From NCBI GenBank assembly GCA_009694025.1, contig SHVZ01000024.1, positions 1 through 39,139 of the forward strand: 39,139 nucleotides of DNA, in the 5' to 3' direction. Shown piece by piece: positions 33,749-39,139 of the stretch; position 1 is the first letter of the stretch; the number at the start of each line of letters is the position of its first letter. Source of the stretch: Alphaproteobacteria bacterium. GTDB lineage: Bacteria; Pseudomonadota; Alphaproteobacteria; SHVZ01. A program made the position numbers and the translations under genes. Below the pieces are notes generated by a model that saw nothing but the letters and a program-made list of their open reading frames with translations, had not been told where the DNA came from and did no database searches.

Positions 33749-35373
33749 CAATACGCCAGCGCCCAGCCGTCGCGGCGGGGATCGGAACCGGCCATCTTGA
33801 CGCCGTTCGGCAGGATCCGGATCGCCTCGACGCTGCACGGGCCCTCAAGGTCGCCGACGACCTTCACCGGATGGCCCTTCTTTTTGAGCCCATCGACCGC
33901 GTCCTTCGAGAAGCGGCCTTCGAGGGTCACAGCGTCCTCGCCGGTATGCGGATAATTGGCGGCCTGGCCGGGTTGCATGCAGGTCCAGCGCGGCATCTCC
34001 AGCGCCTGCTGCGGGTCGTAGCCGTGCTCGATCATCGCGATCAGCACCTGGAAGTTCACCTGCACCTGGTTGTCGGCGCCGGGGGTGCCGAAGACGCACC
34101 AGGGTTTGCCGTCCTTGAGGACCAAGGGTGCGTTCATGGTGTGGCGGACGCGCTTGCCGGGCTTCAACTGGTTGGCGTGCCCGTCCTCCAGGTGCCAATA
34201 GGCCATGCGGTTGTTCAAGAGGGTGCCGGTGTCGCCGGCGGTGACGCCGGATCCGAAGGCCGAGTTGATGCTCTGGATCGCCGAGACGGCGTTGCCGTCG
34301 CTGTCCACCACGCAGTAGTACGTGGTGTCGCCGCCGGCGGCGGCGGAGAAGGGCTCGGGCGCCGACGCCTTGTTCCGGTCGATGCGCGACGCGCATTCGT
34401 CGGCATAGGCATCGGAGAGGAGGCGGTCGAGCGGCACGTTGCCGTGGCGCGGGTCGGTGCCGTAGCGCTCGCGGTCGAGGAAGGCGCGTTTGCGGGCCTC
34501 GACCAGCAGATGGATGAGCTCCGGCGAGCCCGGCTTCAGGCTCTTCAAGTCGAAGCGCTCGGCGATCTTGAGCTCCTGCAGCATGACGAAGCCGGTCGAG
34601 TTGGGTGGCGTCTGCCGGACCTCGTAGCCCCGGTACCTGATCGAAATCGGGGCGGCGCGCTCGGCCTGGCAGCCGGCGAGGTCGCGCTCGGTCAGCAGCA
34701 CCCCTTGGGCCTGGCAGGCGGCGGCAATCCGCTTGGCGAGCCGGCCGCGGTAGAAGCCCTCGGCGCCGTCGGCCGCGATCTCCTCCAGCGTCCGGGCCAG
34801 GTCTTCCTGGACGATCAGGCTGCCGATCTCCGGCGCGTTCCCGGTCTTGGGATCGAGGAAGACTTTTTTGCTGCGGGGGTCGGCCGAGAGCATCTTCCGG
34901 TTCTCGCCGGCGAAGTGCGAATAGCCGTGGGTCGCGGCAAATCCCGTGCGGGCGTAGTCGATGGCCGTATCGAACAGCTTCGACCACGGCATCTTGCCGT
35001 GCGCCTTGTGCATGAGCGCGATGCCGGCGACGGTGCCGGGGATCGAGGTCGAGAGCGGGCCGATAACCGGGATGCCGCCATCCTTGCGGTAGCGCTCGAC
35101 GGTGGCGCCCTCCGGTGCCGCGCCGGTGCCGTTGTAGCAGATGCCCTCACCCGAGCCGGCCAGCGCCACGTGATAGAAGCCGTCACCGCCGATGCCGGAC
35201 ATCATCGGCTCGACCACGCCGAGCGTGAAGCAGATGGCGACGCTGGCATCGACGGCGTTGCCGCCGGCGCGCAGAACGTCGAAGCCGGCCTGGGTCGCCA
35301 ACGGATGATTGGTGGCGACGGCGCCGCGGCGTCCCATGATGAGCGGGCGGTGGCTGCGGGGATCGGGAAGCAT
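33748..35373 (-). CDS. Gamma-glutamyltransferase family protein, second copy
   Basis: The 541-residue Ntn-hydrolase has MGRRGAVATNHPLATQAG and GGNAVDASVA at the N-terminus, and the self-cleavage site GGDTTYYCVVDSDGNAVS. Thr350 is the predicted nucleophile. TTY replaces the TTH found in the first copy and most relatives. The C-terminal FGTPGADNQVQ matches the region of the small subunit that closes the active site. The start is ATG at 35373. No signal peptide is present, so it should be cytoplasmic. It is head-to-head with the fourth M81 gene and coupled to ppa downstream. It may act on gamma-glutamyl or similar amide bonds. Confidence 0.9.
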   Translation of the reverse strand: MLPDPRSHRPLIMGRRGAVATNHPLATQAGFDVLRAGGNAVDASVAICFTLGVVEPMMSGIGGDGFYHVALAGSGEGICYNGTGAAPEGATVERYRKDGGIPVIGPLSTSIPGTVAGIALMHKAHGKMPWSKLFDTAIDYARTGFAATHGYSHFAGENRKMLSADPRSKKVFLDPKTGNAPEIGSLIVQEDLARTLEEIAADGAEGFYRGRLAKRIAAACQAQGVLLTERDLAGCQAERAAPISIRYRGYEVRQTPPNSTGFVMLQELKIAERFDLKSLKPGSPELIHLLVEARKRAFLDRERYGTDPRHGNVPLDRLLSDAYADECASRIDRNKASAPEPFSAAAGGDTTYYCVVDSDGNAVSAIQSINSAFGSGVTAGDTGTLLNNRMAYWHLEDGHANQLKPGKRVRHTMNAPLVLKDGKPWCVFGTPGADNQVQVNFQVLIAMIEHGYDPQQALEMPRWTCMQPGQAANYPHTGEDAVTLEGRFSKDAVDGLKKKGHPVKVVGDLEGPCSVEAIRILPNGVKMAGSDPRRDGWALAY

Positions 35374-35409
35374 GGCGGCCTCTTCGGGCGATCGGCTGGG
35401 AGCGCCATC

Positions 35410-35438
35410 TTGCGCCGGCGCGCGGCCTCCGACTAGGA
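35410..35438 (+). promoter_or_regulatory. Candidate sigma-70 promoter for the fourth M81 gene
   Basis: TTGCGC (35410-35415) and CTAGGA (35433-35438) are 17 bases apart, a layout very similar to the promoter at 22952. The palindrome at 35435-35453 overlaps the end of the -10 box. Confidence 0.5.
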
Positions 35439-35453
35439 TCGTTTTCCGATCCT
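35435..35453. promoter_or_regulatory. Candidate operator for the fourth M81 gene
   Basis: AGGATCG-TTTTC-CGATCCT has perfect 7-bp arms. It covers the -10 end and the expected transcription start, a typical repressor position. A shorter relative, CCGAT-GAGG-ATCGG, occurs at 14579-14592 before the second M81 gene. Confidence 0.45.
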
Positions 35454-35486
35454 CGAAGCCCCGTCGCCTCGCTTGGGAACCCCGAC

Positions 35487-36950
35487 ATGGCCAAACGCTT
35501 GGCGATCGCCAAGTTCGCTCACGAGAGCAACTCCTTCACGCCCGGCGAGACCTGCGACGCCGACTTCCATGCCTATGGCTGGCATCGCGGCGACGAGGCG
35601 GCGGTCCACTACTCCGGCACACGCACGTCCATCGGCGCGGCGATCGATTTCCTCGGCCTCCACCCGGAGTGGCAGGAGACGTTCCTCATCTGCACCGCGG
35701 CGAACCCGGCCGGGCCGGTCGCCGATGCCACTTTCGAGCGGATCATGGGCGAGATCCTGGGCGGGCTCCGCGGCCAGACCTGGGACGCCGTCTATCTCTG
35801 CCTGCACGGCGCCATGCTGCGGGCGGGAAATCCCAAGGCGGACGAGGAGATCATCGACCGGGTGCGACAGGTGGTCGGCAGAACACCGATCGGGGTCAGC
35901 TACGACCTGCATGGCAATCTGGGCGAAGCGCAGGTGAAGAACGCCACCGTCGCCGTCGGCTACAAGACCCATCCGCATGTCGACATGTACGAGACGACCG
36001 AGAAGACGCTCCGGCTCCTCATCGGCACGGTCGAGGGCCGCTTCCGTCCGGTCGGGGCGTTCGCCCGCGTCGAGGCGCTGCTGCCCAGCTTCAACATGCG
36101 AACCACCGGCGACGGGCCGATGGCCGAGCTGGAGGCCATCGCCGCCGAGGCCGAGAAGCGTCACGGATTGCTGGACGTGACCGTGTTCGGCGGATTCCCC
36201 TATGCCGACACGCCCTATGCCGGCGGCTCGGTCATGGTCCATGCGGATGGCGATGCGGCGCTCGCCGAGCGGGTCGCCCGCGAGGTCGCGGCCGAGGCGC
36301 TGAAGCGGGCACCGCGCTTCCAGGTCGAACTGCCGTCGGCAGAAGAAGCGATCCGACAGGCGCTGGCCTCGCCGCCGGGCGTCGCCGTCGTGCTCGAGAA
36401 TTCCGACAACCCGGGCTCCGGCGGTATCGGCGACACGACCGGGCTCTTCGGCGCGCTGATGGTCGCCAAGCCCAAGGTGCCGACCGCCTTCGCTTTCTTT
36501 CGCGACGAGGCGCTCGTCGCCAAGGCGCACGCGGCCGGCGTCGGAGCCACCCTCGATGTGAGCCTCGGCGGCCGGATTTCCGCCCGGTTCGGCGATCCTG
36601 TGCCGGTGCGGGGCAAGGTGACGATGCTGACCGATGGCCGTTTCCGCAACGTCGGCCCGATGTCGACCAACCTCGAGGTCGACCTCGGGCACACCGCCGT
36701 GCTCGACGTCGACCGCGTCAAGGTGATCCTGACCGAGCACTGCCTGACGCCGAACGATCCGGGCTTCCTTTTGATGCACGGAATCGACCCGGCGAAGCTG
36801 CGCCTCCTCTGCGTCAAGGCGAAGAATCACTTCCGCGCCGCCTTTACGCCGTACGCCACGACGATGGTCGACTGCGACAGTCCGGGACCGGCGGCGCTCA
36901 GCCTCAAGCATTTCAAGTTCCGCCACGTGCCGGTCGCGCTCAGACCTTGA
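35487..36950 (+). CDS. M81 family metallopeptidase (MlrC-like), fourth copy
   Basis: The 487-residue protein has FAHESNSF (His12, Glu13), YLCLHGAMLRAGNPKADEE, YDLHGN (Asp140, His142) and THPHVDMYE (His164), the M81 metal-binding pattern. The C-terminal ENSDNPGSGGIGDTTG loop is closest to that of the third copy. The start is ATG at 35487 (MAKRLAIAKF) behind a weak GGGA site, preceded by the promoter at 35410. It is cytoplasmic, since no signal peptide is present. It is head-to-head with the second gamma-glutamyltransferase-family gene, suggesting joint use on the same compounds. The substrate is unknown. Confidence 0.93.
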   Translation: MAKRLAIAKFAHESNSFTPGETCDADFHAYGWHRGDEAAVHYSGTRTSIGAAIDFLGLHPEWQETFLICTAANPAGPVADATFERIMGEILGGLRGQTWDAVYLCLHGAMLRAGNPKADEEIIDRVRQVVGRTPIGVSYDLHGNLGEAQVKNATVAVGYKTHPHVDMYETTEKTLRLLIGTVEGRFRPVGAFARVEALLPSFNMRTTGDGPMAELEAIAAEAEKRHGLLDVTVFGGFPYADTPYAGGSVMVHADGDAALAERVAREVAAEALKRAPRFQVELPSAEEAIRQALASPPGVAVVLENSDNPGSGGIGDTTGLFGALMVAKPKVPTAFAFFRDEALVAKAHAAGVGATLDVSLGGRISARFGDPVPVRGKVTMLTDGRFRNVGPMSTNLEVDLGHTAVLDVDRVKVILTEHCLTPNDPGFLLMHGIDPAKLRLLCVKAKNHFRAAFTPYATTMVDCDSPGPAALSLKHFKFRHVPVALRP

Positions 36951-36975
36951 GGTCGCTCCGGTTTAGGCGCTCCCC

Positions 36976-38730
36976 CTAGCTGCGGTCGGCCTCGAACAGG
37001 GTGGTGAGCTCGGCCGCGGCCTCCTGGGCGCTCTGGATCACCTTGCGCTCGTCTTGATAGAAGGCGTGAGCCTGCTTCAGCGTGCGTTCGTCGTGCTCGG
37101 CGAAGACGTCGAGTGCCCGCTTGATGCGTTCCTCGGGCACGCCGAGCTCGGCCAGCACAATAGCCGAGAGCTTTAGGCTCGAGTGGAAGGTCTCGCGCAC
37201 GACGGCAGTCAGGCCGCGGTCCATCAGGAGATGGGCGTGGCGTCGGTTGCGGGCACGCGACAGCACCTTAAGGTGGGGAAAATGGCGCCGCGCGATATCG
37301 GCGAGCCTCAGGGTTTCATCGAGCTTGTCGACGGCAATGACCATGATCTTCGCCTCCCCGGCCCCGGCGGCGCGCAGCATCTCGAGCCGGGTCGAATCGC
37401 CGAAGTAGACTTTGGTGCCGAAGCGGCGGAGCACCTCGACCTGGGCCGGATCCTTGTCGAGGGCGGTGAACGGGATGCCCTGGAGGCGCAGCAGGCGGCC
37501 GACGATCTGACCCATCCGGCCGAAGCCGCAGATGATGACCGGTGTACCAGAGGATTCGATCCGGTCGTAGTCGGGCTGGGTCGGCCGCGAGAGGCGAGGG
37601 ACGATCAGCTTCTCGGCGGCGGCGAAGACGAGCGGCGTCGCCGCCATGGAGAGGGCGACGATCAGCATGACGCGGTCGGCCTCGGCCTGCCCGAGGGTAC
37701 CCGCCGCGACGGCGACACCGAAAAGGACAAAGCTGAATTCGCTGCCTTGAGGCAGCGCGAGGGCGAAGCGGAGTGCGGTGCGGTTGTCCTGACCGGCTAA
37801 GCGGCCTAGCGCGAAGACGATCGCCGCCTTGAGGACGACGAGGCCGGCGACGCCGGCGGCGATCAGGGCCGGCTCGCCGAGGACGAGCGGGAGATTGGCC
37901 GACATGCCGACGGACATGAAGAAGAATCCCAGCAGCAGGCCCTCGAAGGGCTCGATGTTGGCCTGCAGCTCGTGGCGGTAGGAGGAGTCGGAGAGCAGCA
38001 CGCCGGCGAGGAAGGCGCCGAGCGAGGTGGACAAACCCGCGAAATGTGCCAGGGCCGCGGTGCCGACGACGATCAGGAGCGCCATGGCGGTGAAGACCTC
38101 GGGCGTCCTGGCGCCGCCGATTGCCCGGAAGATCGGGCCGACGACGAAGCGCCCGCCGCCGCCGATCGCGACGGCGACGGCGATGGCCCCCAGCACCTCC
38201 TGCCAGGGAACCATGTTCGGCATGGTTCCGGCGGCGAGGAGCGGGGCGGCGGCGACCAGGGGGATGAACGCGAGGTCCTGGAACAGCAGCACCGAGAAGC
38301 TGTCGCGCCCGGCGACCGAGCCCAGGAGATCGTGCTCGGCCAGCATCGGCAACACGATGGCGGTCGATGACAGCGCGAGCCCGGCCCCGATCACGACCGC
38401 CGCCGGCCAATCGGCGCCGTAGAGACGGGCGACGAGCGCGATGGCGGCGCCGGTCAGCATCAACTGGGCCGAGCCGAGGCCGAGGATGGCACGTCGCATC
38501 ACCCAGAGGCGCTGCGGGCGGAGCTCGAGTCCGATCAGGAACAGGAGCATGATGACGCCGAGCTCGGAGACACGGGCGATCTGGTCGACGTCGGCGACCA
38601 GCGCCAGGGCCGAGGGACCGATCGCGGCACCGGCGATGAGGTACCCGAGCACGCTGCCGAAGCCGAACCGGCGTGACAGAGGCACGAAGAGGACCGAGGC
38701 GGCGAGGAGAACGACGAGGGTATCGAGCAT
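36976..38730 (-). CDS. CPA2-family cation:proton antiporter with TrkA-N domain (KefB/KefC-like)
   Basis: The 584-residue protein has an N-terminal Na+/H+ exchanger-type membrane domain with about 12 helices (residues 1-380). Motifs include LGYLIAGAAIGPSAL and FLIGLELRPQRLW. A cytoplasmic Rossmann nucleotide-binding domain follows from about residue 393 (VIICGFGRMGQIVGRLL) with the acidic ALDKD strand end. Kef-type proteins exchange K+ or Na+ for H+ under control of glutathione adducts or nucleotides. No KefF/KefG accessory gene is adjacent. It is convergent with the fourth M81 gene (25 bases apart) and seems unrelated to the catabolic genes. Confidence 0.9.
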   Translation of the reverse strand: MLDTLVVLLAASVLFVPLSRRFGFGSVLGYLIAGAAIGPSALALVADVDQIARVSELGVIMLLFLIGLELRPQRLWVMRRAILGLGSAQLMLTGAAIALVARLYGADWPAAVVIGAGLALSSTAIVLPMLAEHDLLGSVAGRDSFSVLLFQDLAFIPLVAAAPLLAAGTMPNMVPWQEVLGAIAVAVAIGGGGRFVVGPIFRAIGGARTPEVFTAMALLIVVGTAALAHFAGLSTSLGAFLAGVLLSDSSYRHELQANIEPFEGLLLGFFFMSVGMSANLPLVLGEPALIAAGVAGLVVLKAAIVFALGRLAGQDNRTALRFALALPQGSEFSFVLFGVAVAAGTLGQAEADRVMLIVALSMAATPLVFAAAEKLIVPRLSRPTQPDYDRIESSGTPVIICGFGRMGQIVGRLLRLQGIPFTALDKDPAQVEVLRRFGTKVYFGDSTRLEMLRAAGAGEAKIMVIAVDKLDETLRLADIARRHFPHLKVLSRARNRRHAHLLMDRGLTAVVRETFHSSLKLSAIVLAELGVPEERIKRALDVFAEHDERTLKQAHAFYQDERKVIQSAQEAAAELTTLFEADRS

Positions 38731-39004
38731 CCTGGGATCCTGGGTGAGGGGCGATCCAGGGTAGCAGGATCGACGGCGTCTTGGACCGGATGCGGGCGTT
38801 CCCTGTCGTCTTCGCTCGGGCTCGATCCCGTCCCGAAGCTCGCTGACGACGTTCGCCTGCGACTCGGGCGGGGCTTAGCGTGGGTGAAGGCGGCGGCCGG
38901 CGATCGATCGGATCCTCAGGGAGACCCAAAAGAGCTCCCGATGCCTGAAGTCGCGGGCGGCCCGCTGGCGGACGCCCAAGGAATAAGGACCCGGGGCCGG
39001 GTAT

Positions 39005-39032
39005 TTGCAGGACCGGCGGCCTGTGTTAGACA
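39005..39032 (+). promoter_or_regulatory. Candidate promoter of tRNA-Gln
   Basis: TTGCAG (39005-39010) is followed after 16 bases by TAGACA (39027-39032), about 33 bases before the mature tRNA 5' end. The position fits a stable-RNA promoter, although the -10 match is weak. Confidence 0.45.
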
Positions 39033-39039
39033 GCCGCCA

Positions 39040-39060
39040 CCGTGCGCCCGAGGCGCACGG
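39040..39060 (+). other. Hairpin in the pre-tRNA leader
   Basis: CCGTGCGCC (39040-39048) and GGCGCACGG (39052-39060) form a perfect 9-bp stem with a 3-base loop. It ends 5 bases before the mature tRNA. It may be a leader structure met by RNase P, or a weak terminator of upstream transcription. Confidence 0.5.
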
Positions 39061-39065
39061 CCCGT

Positions 39066-39139
39066 TGGGGGATCGTCTAACGGTAGGACAGCGGACTCTG
39101 ACTCCGCCAGTCTAGGTTCGAATCCTAGTCCCCCAGCCA
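39066..39139 (+). tRNA. tRNA-Gln (anticodon CUG)
   Basis: The gene folds as a standard cloverleaf. The acceptor is TGGGGGA with TCCCCCA, the D-stem GTCT/GGAC, the anticodon stem GCGGA/TCCGC with loop CTCTGAC (anticodon CTG at 39098-39100), and the T-arm CTAGG-TTCGAAT-CCTAG. The discriminator is G and CCA is encoded at the last three bases of the window. The weak U1-A72 pair is typical of bacterial tRNA-Gln. It decodes CAG. Confidence 0.95.

Larger units (their letters stand above)
38731..39065. other. Intergenic region before tRNA-Gln
   Basis: These 335 bases between the antiporter start and the tRNA hold no convincing gene. The right part carries the candidate tRNA promoter and a leader hairpin. 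The left part would hold the antiporter promoter, but no clear boxes were recognised there. Confidence 0.6.

Noticed and set aside
39066-39139. tRNA-Gln as the attachment site of an island covering this window
   Set aside because: Islands normally insert at the 3' end of a tRNA gene, which points out of the window. The genes here lie on the 5' side, and no integrase or direct repeat is seen.
1-39139. CRISPR array, rRNA or phage module
   Set aside because: No regularly spaced repeats, rRNA sequence or phage structural genes were seen on either strand.

Overview
The window is GC-rich DNA from what looks like a soil or freshwater alphaproteobacterium, perhaps Rhodospirillales or Hyphomicrobiales. 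This assignment is an inference from GC-rich codon use, Caulobacter-like CTAG-type -10 boxes, the CCCTCCCCC/GGGGGAGGG intergenic repeat and the gene families present. It holds about 28 complete protein genes, one frameshifted gene, two truncated remnants and one tRNA. Almost all the complete genes encode uptake systems or hydrolases for peptide-like, amide-like or acid-sugar-like compounds.

Layout. Bases 1-357 are the right end of an IS3-type element and the 3' remnant of a gene it seems to have cut. At 369-2400 (minus) lie an MFS exporter and a COG3618 amidohydrolase, head-to-head with the first M81 (MlrC-like) metallopeptidase at 2576-4069. Bases 4151-14410 (minus) form a long transport block: binding protein SBP1, an enolase-superfamily enzyme, SBP2, two permeases, two ATPases and SBP3. 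A strong hairpin follows each binding-protein gene. The second M81 gene (14618) is head-to-head with this block and is followed by a DHA2 exporter.

Bases 17543-21067 hold an aldo/keto reductase, a gamma-glutamyltransferase-family enzyme and a Met-rich Spy-like periplasmic protein that sits behind a perfect FNR/FixK-type box. At 21071-25455 are a threonine-synthase-like enzyme and an RraA-family aldolase (minus), opposite an FMN alpha-hydroxy-acid dehydrogenase and a SelA-like PLP enzyme (plus). The third M81 gene (25445-26920, minus) is head-to-head with a COG3964 amidohydrolase.

Bases 28172-32799 hold a dimethylformamidase large-subunit homologue, a frameshifted isochorismatase-type hydrolase and an amidase. 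Then come an orphan antitoxin-like HTH protein, an inorganic pyrophosphatase translationally coupled to a second gamma-glutamyltransferase-family gene, the fourth M81 gene (35487-36950), a KefB/C-type antiporter and tRNA-Gln(CUG) at the right edge.

How it may work together (inference). Peptide-like compounds would be captured by three binding proteins sharing one Dpp/Opp-type permease. They would be cut in the cytoplasm by four M81 enzymes and two gamma-glutamyltransferase-family enzymes, none of which shows a signal peptide. The released amides, hydroxy acids and unusual amino acids would then go to the amidohydrolases, amidase, PLP enzymes, dehydrogenase and aldolase. Every M81 gene is head-to-head with another catabolic or uptake gene. 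This regular architecture is the best candidate here for an undescribed system, possibly for modified or isopeptide-linked peptides. No substrate can be read from the sequence.
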